Shown here: in pieces, positions 26,593-33,511 of the stretch | Layout: the number at the start of each line of letters is the position of its first letter | How positions within the stretch are numbered: position 1 is the first letter of the stretch | Source of the DNA: Planctomycetia bacterium | GTDB taxonomy: Bacteria > Planctomycetota > Planctomycetia > Pirellulales > JALHLM01 | Direction of reading: 5' to 3' | Assembly (NCBI GenBank): GCA_034440135.1 | Contig: JAWXBP010000379.1 | Coordinates: forward strand, 1 to 53,076 | DNA length: 53,076 bases | Translations under genes and position numbers: made by a program | The notes under the pieces: model-generated | Database searches by the model: none | Told to the model about the DNA's origin: nothing | Seen by the model: the letters and a program-made list of their open reading frames with translations, nothing else

Positions 26593-27170
26593 AGCAGCAT
26601 TCCAAACCAGGCGAAGTAAACAATCGTGCCGATGGCGATCGGAATGCCATACGGCAACAGCAGCATCGAACTCTTGCGATCGGCGGCGATCGTCGCCAGT
26701 TGTTCCGGATTGCGGATCGTCCACACCTCGGCGAGGATCGACCAGAACTGGGCATGGTGATGCCCCCACTTGCGGCGAACCAGCACCATCCCGACGGCGA
26801 TCACGGCGCCGATCAGGGCCGAGAGCGCAAAGGCAAAACACAGGTCTTGAATTCCCGTCTCTCCCGCGCCAATCCAGGCGCCGACGCCGGCCAGCAACTT
26901 CACGTCCCCGGCGCCCATGCCACCGATGGCATAGAGCGGCAGCAACAGTGCAAGTCCCACAACCGTGCCGACCAGGCTCCATCCGAGCCCTTCCCAGCCG
27001 TACGCCCAGGTGCAGTACACCCAGCCGGACAGAATCATAGGAAAGGTGATGTAGTTGGGCACCTTGAGTTTCCAACCGTCGATAACGGCGGCCACGATCA
27101 AGGTGATCGTCACCACCCAAATGCTCCAGTTTTCGGCGAAGGCTTCGGCGAGGAGGCGGGGCTCAAACAT
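26589..27170 (-). CDS. cpaA: Type IV prepilin peptidase CpaA/TadV
   Basis: A 193-residue membrane protein of peptidase family A24, with about six helices. Catalytic aspartates are in VAAVIDGWKLKVPN (first) and the GMGAGDVKLLA motif (second). It lacks the N-terminal methylase domain of PilD, as usual for CpaA/TadV. It should cleave the Flp pilins and TadE next to their Glu+5. It lies downstream of the two pilin genes, beyond a strong hairpin terminator, and is coupled to tadE. Confidence 0.92.
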   Translation of the reverse strand: MFEPRLLAEAFAENWSIWVVTITLIVAAVIDGWKLKVPNYITFPMILSGWVYCTWAYGWEGLGWSLVGTVVGLALLLPLYAIGGMGAGDVKLLAGVGAWIGAGETGIQDLCFAFALSALIGAVIAVGMVLVRRKWGHHHAQFWSILAEVWTIRNPEQLATIAADRKSSMLLLPYGIPIAIGTIVYFAWFGMLL

Positions 27171-27289
27171 CTCACAACCTCAAGGCATGCTTAGGGGAAT
27201 CAAACAGCGACGTTCGCAGCCGCTAGGCCGCGCCATCGGGGAAGGATGGCGTGGCGCAGTGGCTGGCGTCGTCATGGCAAGCGTATGTC

Positions 27290-27337
27290 AAAAAACCCCC
27301 CAAGGAGTCCGTTCCCTGGACTCCGTGGGGGTTTTTT
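27290..27337. terminator. Strong bidirectional-looking rho-independent terminator after the Flp genes
   Basis: An A-run, C-rich arm and AGGAGTCC are mirrored by GGACTCC, a G-rich arm and a T-run, with a short loop GTTCCCT. The stem is over 15 bases and has a T tract in either direction. It lies downstream of the second pilin gene and would limit read-through into the cpaA-tadE-cpaB genes, which fits high pilin and low machinery expression. Confidence 0.75.
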
Positions 27338-27400
27338 CTTAACCGAGCTTGCCCAGCCGGCGCCATCCCGACGACCGGCACAACGGGGCCTGGTGCGTTA

Positions 27401-27577
27401 TTACGGAGCCAACTCGGCGGCGACGCTCTCGAACGTGGTGTTCGCGTTCGTGCCGATCGAGTTAATGGCCGTCAAGCAGACGATGATAATCAGGGCCAAC
27501 ATCACGGCGTATTCAACCGCGGTCGGGCCGTCTTCCGAAACCAAAAAACGTTGAACCTTCAAGGCGAAGTTCTGCAT
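27401..27577 (-). CDS. flp: Flp/Fap major pilin (copy downstream)
   Basis: A 58-residue prepilin. The leader MQNFALKVQRFLVSEDG is followed by PTAVEYAVMLALIII, giving the Flp processing site Gly|PTAVEY with Glu at +5 and Tyr at +6. One hydrophobic helix makes up most of the mature pilin. It ends SVAAELAP. The start ATG at 27577 has GGGGAAT upstream. It differs from the neighbouring copy only at residues 2 (Gln/Lys) and 6 (Leu/Ser), both in the leader, so the mature pilins are identical. A strong terminator follows. Confidence 0.93.
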   Translation of the reverse strand: MQNFALKVQRFLVSEDGPTAVEYAVMLALIIIVCLTAINSIGTNANTTFESVAAELAP

Positions 27578-27605
27578 GGTATTCCCCGGTGTCATGTCTG
27601 TGATT

Positions 27606-27653
27606 GGCGACCCCGCGGCACGCTACGACGCGCGTCGCGAAACGTAGGTCGCC
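27606..27653 (-). promoter_or_regulatory. Leader inverted repeat of the downstream pilin gene
   Basis: GGCGACC (27606-27612) and GGTCGCC (27647-27653) can close a stem in the leader upstream of the pilin start. The same pair, at similar spacing, precedes the other pilin gene (27917-27964). Confidence 0.4.
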
Positions 27654-27719
27654 GCAGTGAGCGGCAGTCGCCGCCGCGGACCAAACGTCCGCGGCGAGCG
27701 ACGGGCCAGTATGCGACGA

Positions 27720-27896
27720 TTACGGAGCCAACTCGGCGGCGACGCTCTCGAACGTGGTGTTCGCGTTCGTACCGATCGAGTTAATGGCCGTCAAACAGAC
27801 GATGATAATCAGGGCCAACATGACCGCGTATTCAACCGCGGTGGGGCCGTCTTCCGAGACCAAGAAACGTTGCACCTTCGAAGCGAAGTTCTTCAT
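27720..27896 (-). CDS. flp: Flp/Fap major pilin (first copy)
   Basis: A 58-residue prepilin reading MKNFASKVQRFLVSEDG then PTAVEYAVMLALIII and ending SVAAELAP. The mature sequence is identical to the copy at 27401-27577. ATG at 27896 has GGAGAAT upstream. The gene is short and easily missed. Two tandem, nearly identical pilin genes suggest recent duplication or gene conversion, perhaps for dosage. It is the first gene of the Tad cluster, behind a long structured leader. Confidence 0.92.
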   Translation of the reverse strand: MKNFASKVQRFLVSEDGPTAVEYAVMLALIIIVCLTAINSIGTNANTTFESVAAELAP

Positions 27897-27916
27897 GACA
27901 TTCTCCAGTCGATTGA

Positions 27917-27964
27917 GGCGACCCCGCGGAAATCAACGATGTACACCGCGAGAAATAGGTCGCC
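27917..27964 (-). promoter_or_regulatory. Leader inverted repeat of the first pilin gene
   Basis: GGCGACC (27917-27923) and GGTCGCC (27958-27964) form a possible stem. Flanking bases GACCCCGCGG and TAGGTCGCCGC are also shared with the other pilin leader, so the leaders were duplicated along with the genes. Confidence 0.4.
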
Positions 27965-28245
27965 GCGTTGAATAGGTTGGATTGATGTCGATGCGACGTC
28001 GGCTCGCGCCGCCGTTGGCCTGCCACGCATCCACGGCCAATCCAAGAAAAGATCCAACTCCTCGCCTCACTTCGCTCGCAGCCTAACAAGAAAATTCACC
28101 AACCGTCTTGCGACAATTGATCAACATCCCTTCGGCAACCGGGCGTCCGACGTGAATCGGCCCCTGGCTTTGCGTCCCGGCCTTACGACCGGTTTGCCCT
28201 TATCGAGGACATTGAGGCGACAGGCCCCGTCGACACTGCCCTAAT

Positions 28246-28380
28246 CCCGGACTCGCTCGGCGGAGAATTCCGCCCTCAACTTTTGATTGCGAGTCCGGGC
28301 CGGCTGGCGTCAGGAACGAAGGCCGCTTTCGCAACCCCCGGTCCCTCGCGTTAGGCCACCTTGCGGGAGCCTTTCGCGGA
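28246..28380 (-). ncRNA. Candidate structured leader RNA of the Flp operon
   Basis: An 11-base perfect inverted repeat (28246-28256 with 28289-28299) encloses a second stem GGCGGA/TCCGCC (28259-28264 and 28269-28274). Just upstream on the minus strand, 28320-28380 holds further possible stems (CCGC/GCGG outer arms; AGG/CCT and GGG/CCC inner arms) and GCGAAAG repeats. Neither strand has a T-run after the stem, so it is not a plain terminator. A regulatory RNA is possible; a riboswitch is only a hypothesis. Confidence 0.3.
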
Positions 28381-28488
28381 CACTCAAAACTAGGTCGAGT
28401 CCGGACGAAGTCAAATTGCGAGCTTGAGAAAATCTTTGCGGAAGGCGGAAACTTTGCCGGCAGGGGGTCCGATTGTAACGGCACGGAA

Positions 28489-28595
28489 GGAGTTTGAAGT
28501 TTTCAGTGTTCAGTTTTCAGTGGGGAAGAAACAGTCCGCATGTTTCGGCCGAGCCGTTTGCTGACAAATACTGAAAACTGAACACTTCAAACTCC
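28489..28595. repeat. Inverted spacer repeat of the TTTTCAGTGTTCAG family
   Basis: The left arm 28489-28521 begins GGAGTTTGAAG and the right arm 28570-28595 is its inverse with a 7-base deletion. A direct copy of the left arm lies at 29401-29434, on the far side of the methyltransferase gene, and a diverged piece at about 19082-19106. Confidence 0.65.
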
Positions 28596-28606
28596 ATTCC
28601 CAAACT

Positions 28607-29395
28607 TCAAACTCTTTCCGCCACCACAATCCAGCCATTCGCGCGGATGCGGCCGCAGAGCCATGGCAGCTTCAGAGGTCGATCGCGCGTCAATGCGAGC
28701 GGGACCATCTCCTTGATCCGCAAGCCCGCGAGGCGGAGGTCGCCGGTGAGTTCGCGGTGCGTGTAGAGATGTAAGAACATGTTCGGGATGCCACGATAGT
28801 CGAAGAACCGATCGCCCAGCTCTTCGTCGCGATTCCACATCCGGCGCACCAGGCTCCGCGCGATATGCGCGCGGCCCGCCGTGTCCATCAGGTTGAACCA
28901 CCAATTGTGGACGTGCAACACTAACAACCCGCCGGGCTTGAGGATACGGCGCACCTGTTGAAGCACGCGTTGCCGGTGCATGCGACCGCGGACCATGCCG
29001 ATCGTGCTGAACAACGACAAACAATAGTCGGCCGCGCCGTCGCGCAACCAATCCATCCGAGTCATGTCGGCTTGCACGCGCCAGATATCGAGTTGGTCGA
29101 GATCCGCTTTCTCCTCCACGACGCGTAACATTGGCTCGGAAAGATCGACGGCCAGACAACGGAACCCGCGCCGCGCGAGTCGCACAATGGCTCGTCCTGT
29201 CCCGCAGCCGAGATCGACCACGAGGCCTGGCCGCGTAAAGTGACGATCGATCACCTCGGCGTCGAACTCAAACAGGCTGTTGTAGGCGAAGAAGTCATCG
29301 TAGTCGTCGGCGATATGCTCGGCCTGGGAGTATTCCCACAACCCGCGCGTCATGCCGGGAGCAAGTTGCCAATCAGGAAGTGGATGAGAAGGCAT
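28607..29395 (-). CDS. Class I SAM-dependent methyltransferase
   Basis: A 262-residue cytoplasmic protein. Motif I is VVDLGCGTGRAIVRLARRG (about 59-77), followed by the acidic LAVDLSEPML (about 81-90) and the motif IV-like DYCLSLFSTIGMV. LKPGGLLVLHVHNWW matches motif VI. The fold and motif spacing are those of Methyltransf_11/25 proteins acting on small molecules. The substrate is not evident. The gene is bracketed by two direct copies of the TTTTCAGTG repeat and has no obvious ribosome site. It is the only gene between them. Confidence 0.83.
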   Translation of the reverse strand: MPSHPLPDWQLAPGMTRGLWEYSQAEHIADDYDDFFAYNSLFEFDAEVIDRHFTRPGLVVDLGCGTGRAIVRLARRGFRCLAVDLSEPMLRVVEEKADLDQLDIWRVQADMTRMDWLRDGAADYCLSLFSTIGMVRGRMHRQRVLQQVRRILKPGGLLVLHVHNWWFNLMDTAGRAHIARSLVRRMWNRDEELGDRFFDYRGIPNMFLHLYTHRELTGDLRLAGLRIKEMVPLALTRDRPLKLPWLCGRIRANGWIVVAERV

Positions 29396-29400
29396 GCGGA

Positions 29401-29434
29401 GGAGTTTGAAGTTTTCAGTGTTCAGATTTCAGTA
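29401..29434. repeat. Copy of the TTTTCAGTG spacer repeat
   Basis: Begins GGAGTTTGAAG and matches 28489-28521 with one substitution. It lies just upstream of the methyltransferase start. Confidence 0.6.
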
Positions 29435-29476
29435 TTTGCCAACGGTCCCGCATCGCCAAAGTACTTCGCGAACTTG

Positions 29477-29971
29477 CTACGGCACAAAGTCGATCAGCAA
29501 GACGATCCGTTCCTTGTCCGTCAGGTTCCAGGCTTCGTGCTGGTAGCGGTCGTCGAAGATCATCACTTTTCCTGCACGCCAGGGCCGCGCTTCGGATTCG
29601 ATCTTCAAGGCGCAATCACCGTCCGGCACAACGAGTCCCAAGTGGCAGCGGAGGAACTCGCCTTGATATCCTTGATGTGGATGAATCCGCGTCCCCGGCG
29701 CCAGGACTGAAAAGCCCGCCGCGCCGTGACGCGGAATGTGCTCGCGCACGATCTCCGCGGTGACCGGGCAGCGCTCCGCATGATCGTCGACCGCTTCGCC
29801 CAGCGGAAAATTAAAGATCGCAAACACCTGCCAACCTTGCTCGTACAGCTTGCGCTCATGCCAAGGAACCAGGGCGTCGCGAATGCCTCCATACTCCCGC
29901 AGAATCTCCTCCCAACGCCGCTCCAACACGGCGGCAAAGGCAAAAGCGGCAGGATCGTGGAAACAAGGCAT
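29477..29971 (-). CDS. Aspartyl/asparaginyl beta-hydroxylase-like protein
   Basis: A 164-residue protein of the cupin-fold 2-oxoglutarate/iron dioxygenase family (PF05118). Visible conserved features are RIHPHQGYQGEFLRCHLGL with the first metal His, VPDGDCAL, and FDDRYQHEAWNLTDKERIVL with the second metal His and the 2-oxoglutarate-binding Arg. This catalyses hydroxylation of Asp/Asn side chains in eukaryotic relatives; bacterial substrates vary. ATG 29971 gives MPCFHDP; a TTG at 29983 is an alternative. No good ribosome site is seen. Confidence 0.83.
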   Translation of the reverse strand: MPCFHDPAAFAFAAVLERRWEEILREYGGIRDALVPWHERKLYEQGWQVFAIFNFPLGEAVDDHAERCPVTAEIVREHIPRHGAAGFSVLAPGTRIHPHQGYQGEFLRCHLGLVVPDGDCALKIESEARPWRAGKVMIFDDRYQHEAWNLTDKERIVLLIDFVP

Positions 29972-29989
29972 TGTTGAGAACAACGAATT

Positions 29990-30139
29990 TCTAAATCTGA
30001 ATGACGAATGAATGCCGAATGTCTGAATGACGAAAGGGCCCTTACAACTACAAGGTGCAAAGTGGCGAGTCGTTTGACCTATTAGACATTCGTCATGCGG
30101 GCTTGATTCGACATTCGGATTTCGAAATTCGACATTCCC
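29990..30139. repeat. AT-rich imperfect inverted spacer repeat
   Basis: Units of CTGAATGACGAATG and GACATTCG on the left are mirrored by GACATTCGTCATG and TTCGAAATTCGACATTC on the right. No gene is seen. The composition is more AT-rich than the flanking genes. Confidence 0.45.
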
Positions 30140-30145
30140 TAAGCC

Positions 30146-30805
30146 CTAGATTCTCTTCAGCCGCGTGCTCGGCACGCGCGACGGCGTGCTCGCCTGTCCG
30201 CGGTAGATCTCAAAATCCTTCGTGTCTTTCGTAATGAGCGCGCCCGCTCCGATGATGTTGCCGCGGCCGAGTTTTGACCCCGGGGCGATCGTGGCGTTCA
30301 GGCCGACGAAAGTATTGTCCCCCACGACGCAGGATTCGCCGAACAGTGCGCAGACGACCCAACAGTGATCGCCGATCTGCGTGTGAAAGCCGATCCGCGT
30401 CGTGCTCCAGATAATCGAATCGCGCCCCACGCGCACGAACGGCTGCAGCGTGGCCCGTTCCATGATCATCGTATTCGGTTGCAGTACGAAATCCGGGGCG
30501 ACGTCCGCTTTGGTGCTGACGAAGCTCACCAGTTCATAACCCGCCTGCTCGGCCGCGGCGACCTTGGCCTCGCGCTGCGAATTGAGCTGCTGATGCCCAA
30601 CGGCGACGAACATCCCGTGACCGGCAGGCGGAAACTTGTCCGCCAACTCCTCGAACGGCACCACCGGCAGGCCAGCGAAGCTCGACGATTCCACGAACTG
30701 CCCATCGACCGTGAACGCCACGACACGGTGTGGACTGTCATGTGTAAAGTAGTAATGCGCGATCTCGGCGAAATTGCGCGTGCCGAAGATCACAATTTCG
30801 GACAT
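30146..30805 (-). CDS. NeuD/LbH-type acetyltransferase-like protein
   Basis: A 219-residue protein. The N-terminal half is a Rossmann-like PglD/NeuD domain (EIVIFGTRNFAEIAHYYFTHD). The C-terminal half is a left-handed beta-helix with hexapeptide turns (VAPDFVLQPNTMIMERATLQPFV, IGDHCWVV, VVGDNTFVGLNATIAPGSKLGRGNIIGAGALI). The family transfers acetyl or acyl groups to sugars such as sialic acid or bacillosamine. The upstream GTG/TTG was not used; ATG 30805 gives the natural MSEIVIFG start. Confidence 0.84.
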   Translation of the reverse strand: MSEIVIFGTRNFAEIAHYYFTHDSPHRVVAFTVDGQFVESSSFAGLPVVPFEELADKFPPAGHGMFVAVGHQQLNSQREAKVAAAEQAGYELVSFVSTKADVAPDFVLQPNTMIMERATLQPFVRVGRDSIIWSTTRIGFHTQIGDHCWVVCALFGESCVVGDNTFVGLNATIAPGSKLGRGNIIGAGALITKDTKDFEIYRGQASTPSRVPSTRLKRI

Positions 30806-30855
30806 GGAAATACAACCAGGCAATCAGACCGGCAACTGTGCTAGACAACGCCCAT

Positions 30856-30880
30856 ACTAGCCCGACGCGCCAGCGAGGGG
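30856..30880. repeat. Solo arm of the ACTAGC spacer repeat
   Basis: The 25 bases closely match the arms of the element at 4993-5151 (core GACGCGCCAGCGAGGGG). No inverted partner is seen nearby. Confidence 0.5.
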
Positions 30881-30988
30881 GAGCCGATGCCGCTAGAAAG
30901 TTCGTGGCGTTCGACTCCAACGCTAGCGCCACGGCCCGGTATGTTCCGCGCCAGCGGCCGGGTATGGTAGGAGGCGGAGGAGGCTCGG

Positions 30989-32557
30989 ATGAAATCGAAA
31001 TGGCGGACTGTCGCGCTGCTCGGGCTTGGGCTCGTGTGGGGCTGCGCACCGGCGGCCGTGGCGCCCCAGGACGTGAACAGCCATGGCGACCAGAAAGTTG
31101 TGCCGCAAGGGAGCGGGTCACCGGAAGCCTTGGGCGTCGTCGCCGAGGACTATTGGGAAGCCGTCTACCTGCAGAAGAGCCAGATCGGTTTTGCGCACAC
31201 GCAGCGCGAACGTATCGAGGATAACGGCCAGACACTTTGGCGAACCACCACGACGACGCACATCGAATTGCTGCGATTCGGCCAGCGTTCGACGCAAGAA
31301 TCCACCATCGAGAGTGTTGAAACCGACGCCGGACAATTGCTGCGGTTCACCACCACGAGCGACCATGGCGCGGCGCTGGTGCGCAGTGAAGGCGGCGTGT
31401 CGAACCGTCAATTGACCATCAAGACGATCATTGGCGACCAGGAGACCGTGGCCTCCATCCCGTGGGCCGGTGGCAACGGCGGGTTCGACGCCGTGAACAA
31501 GAGCCTGCTGCGCGCGCCTTTGCAGGCCGGTGAGAATCGCAGCATCACCACGCTGGTGCCGGGGCTCGATCAACCCACGGGAGCGGTTGTCCAATTGATC
31601 GCCGGCGACTGGCAATCGACCGACCTGGCAGGATCCTCCGTCCAGTTATTGCGGATCGACGCCCAACACGAACTCGCCGGCGGCGCGATGATGAACGTCG
31701 TGGCCTGGATGAACGAGCGCGGCGAGATCGTGAAAACGGAGCCAGCGCCTGGCATGTTCACGGTGCGCACGTCGGCAGAATCGGCGCAGCGCATTCAACA
31801 AGGCGATACGCAGCCGGATATCGGCCGCGATCAAATGGTGCGGCTCGCAGCGCCGGCCGGCGATTTGCATCGCGCGAAACACGTGACCTATCGCGTTCGG
31901 CTCAATGATGGCGACCCGGTCGCGACGTTCCCTGCGCAGCGCTCACAACAGATCGCGGCAGCGGACGATCCCCACGTTGCGACGTTGACGGTCATCGCTT
32001 TGCGACCCGATCCGACGGCCGAGAAAGACCCGGCGCCGGCCGCGGCGTACTTGGCCGCAAATCCATTGGTGCAAAGCGACGACGCGCGCATTCGCACACT
32101 CGCGACGCAGGCCATCGGCGACGCCCGCAGCGACGTGGAGCAAGCCGCGGCGATCGAGAAATTCGTGCATGAGTACATTCAGGAAGTGAATTTCTCGCAG
32201 GCCTTCGGCACCGCAGTGGACGTCGCCGAAAGCCATCGCGGCGACTGCACGGAACACGCCGTATTATTGGCGGCATTGGCGCGGGCGTCCGGAATTCCAG
32301 CTCGCGTCGCTGTCGGCCTGGTCTACACGCACTCCGCGAAAAATGCCGGCTGCGCCTTTCACATGTGGGACGAGCTGTACGTCGCCGGGCAATGGATTCC
32401 CTACGACGCCACGCTCGGGCTGGGCGGCATCGGCGGCGGACATATTAAACTGAGCGACTCCCATCTCGCCGACGGTTCGGCGCTCGCCAGCTTCTTGCCG
32501 GTGATGCAAGTGATGGGGAGTCTGTCCATCGAAGTCGTCGCGACCGACGCACCGTAA
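30989..32557 (+). CDS. Transglutaminase-like lipoprotein
   Basis: A 522-residue exported protein. The N-terminus has a lipoprotein signal ending in the lipobox LVWGC (Cys19), so it is likely membrane-anchored outside the cytoplasm. The central part is a beta-rich domain found with planctomycete transglutaminases. The C-terminal papain-like core shows Cys in GDCTEHAVLLAAL (about 419-420), His in FHMWDELYV and Asp in YDATLG, completing the Cys-His-Asp triad. The enzyme may cross-link or cleave proteins, or act on peptidoglycan-like amides; this is family inference only. Confidence 0.84.
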   Translation: MKSKWRTVALLGLGLVWGCAPAAVAPQDVNSHGDQKVVPQGSGSPEALGVVAEDYWEAVYLQKSQIGFAHTQRERIEDNGQTLWRTTTTTHIELLRFGQRSTQESTIESVETDAGQLLRFTTTSDHGAALVRSEGGVSNRQLTIKTIIGDQETVASIPWAGGNGGFDAVNKSLLRAPLQAGENRSITTLVPGLDQPTGAVVQLIAGDWQSTDLAGSSVQLLRIDAQHELAGGAMMNVVAWMNERGEIVKTEPAPGMFTVRTSAESAQRIQQGDTQPDIGRDQMVRLAAPAGDLHRAKHVTYRVRLNDGDPVATFPAQRSQQIAAADDPHVATLTVIALRPDPTAEKDPAPAAAYLAANPLVQSDDARIRTLATQAIGDARSDVEQAAAIEKFVHEYIQEVNFSQAFGTAVDVAESHRGDCTEHAVLLAALARASGIPARVAVGLVYTHSAKNAGCAFHMWDELYVAGQWIPYDATLGLGGIGGGHIKLSDSHLADGSALASFLPVMQVMGSLSIEVVATDAP

Positions 32558-32588
32558 GCAATCTCGCGTTACTACGCTGTCACACACC

Positions 32589-33410
32589 ATGGAAATTCCC
32601 GCGCCAATCGTCGTGTTCGTGATTGGCGACGATCACCGCCCGGAATTTCGCGATATCCTGCCCACGTTGCGCGCTAACGCATTGGTGACAAACTACACGA
32701 CTTTGGAACAGGCGCGCGAGGCTAACGGCGCTCCGGAACTTTGCGTATTTCTGCAATCGGTCCCGGGAGAATACGCGCCGCGCGACTTGGAATTGCTCCT
32801 GCTAAGTTGGCCACTGGCCCGGTTCCTAACGATCGCCGGACCGTTGTGCGAAGGCGAGCCACGCACCGGCGCCCCCTGGCCGGGTCAGCTTCGCGTCTAC
32901 TGGCACGCCTTCCCCGGTTGGTGGAGGCTGCAACTCGCGCGACTCGCAGCTGGCGAATGTGCTGCCTGGCAACTTCCGCGCACCAGTCGGGAAGACGATG
33001 TGCTTCGCGGTGTAACGTCGTTCACGCCAAGCGCACTAGAGGGAACCATCGGCGTCGCTGCGGCGCACTCACGTGAGGCGGCGCGGTTGCTCGTCGATTC
33101 GCTGCGCAACGCCGGAATTGACGCCGTTCCGCTGAGTGCAGTCGACAATATCGCGGTCAGTGAGATCCTCGCCATTGTCTGGGACGACGATGCCCCCGGT
33201 GCCGCTTGGCGCGAACGATTCTCTAAACTCTGTACAGCATGGCCCGGGACGCCCACCGTCGCACTGTTAAACTTCCCTCGACCGGAGGATCGCCTTTTCG
33301 TGGAAGCAAACATGGCGAGCGGCGCAAGCGGCGCGATCATCGCCAAGCCGTTCGACTTCGACGCCGTGCTCGCCACGCTGGTCGCCGTCGCAGGAGCGCG
33401 CACTTCGTAA
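32589..33410 (+). CDS. Hypothetical protein with two degenerate receiver-like halves
   Basis: A 273-residue protein of no named family that I recognise. Residues 1-125 and 150-270 each look like a degenerate response-regulator fold. The second half is clearer: IGVAAAHSREAARLLVDSL, then AIVWDDDAP where the phosphate-accepting Asp should be, then GASGAIIAKPFDFDAVLATL, echoing the conserved Lys-Pro. The first half starts IVVFVIGDD but lacks the later motifs. Phosphorylation is doubtful. ATG start. It lies 31 bases after the transglutaminase gene on the same strand. Confidence 0.6.
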   Translation: MEIPAPIVVFVIGDDHRPEFRDILPTLRANALVTNYTTLEQAREANGAPELCVFLQSVPGEYAPRDLELLLLSWPLARFLTIAGPLCEGEPRTGAPWPGQLRVYWHAFPGWWRLQLARLAAGECAAWQLPRTSREDDVLRGVTSFTPSALEGTIGVAAAHSREAARLLVDSLRNAGIDAVPLSAVDNIAVSEILAIVWDDDAPGAAWRERFSKLCTAWPGTPTVALLNFPRPEDRLFVEANMASGASGAIIAKPFDFDAVLATLVAVAGARTS

Positions 33411-33511
33411 AGCGCATTGCGCGAATTGCTCACGAACTCGTCACAGCCGCAAGGTATATTCTGTCTACGGACTGGCTCCTTTCAGACCTCATTCCATTCG
33501 CAGGAATTCCC

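Larger units (their letters stand above)
27897..28606 (-). other. Long non-coding leader and spacer upstream of the Tad cluster
   Basis: About 710 bases without a supported gene. It contains the pilin leader repeat (27917-27964), a structured stretch at about 28246-28380 and the TTTTCAGTG repeat pair (28489-28595). No clear sigma-70 promoter is visible to me, so the transcription start of the pilin operon is unknown. Confidence 0.5.

Noticed and set aside
26593-27120. Upstream extension of the TadE frame
   Set aside because: It overlaps the prepilin peptidase gene; the ATGA overlap marks the real start at 26592.
28246-28380. Direct call of a c-di-GMP riboswitch
   Set aside because: Only short stretches resemble the class I core; without a covariance-model match the call is not supported.
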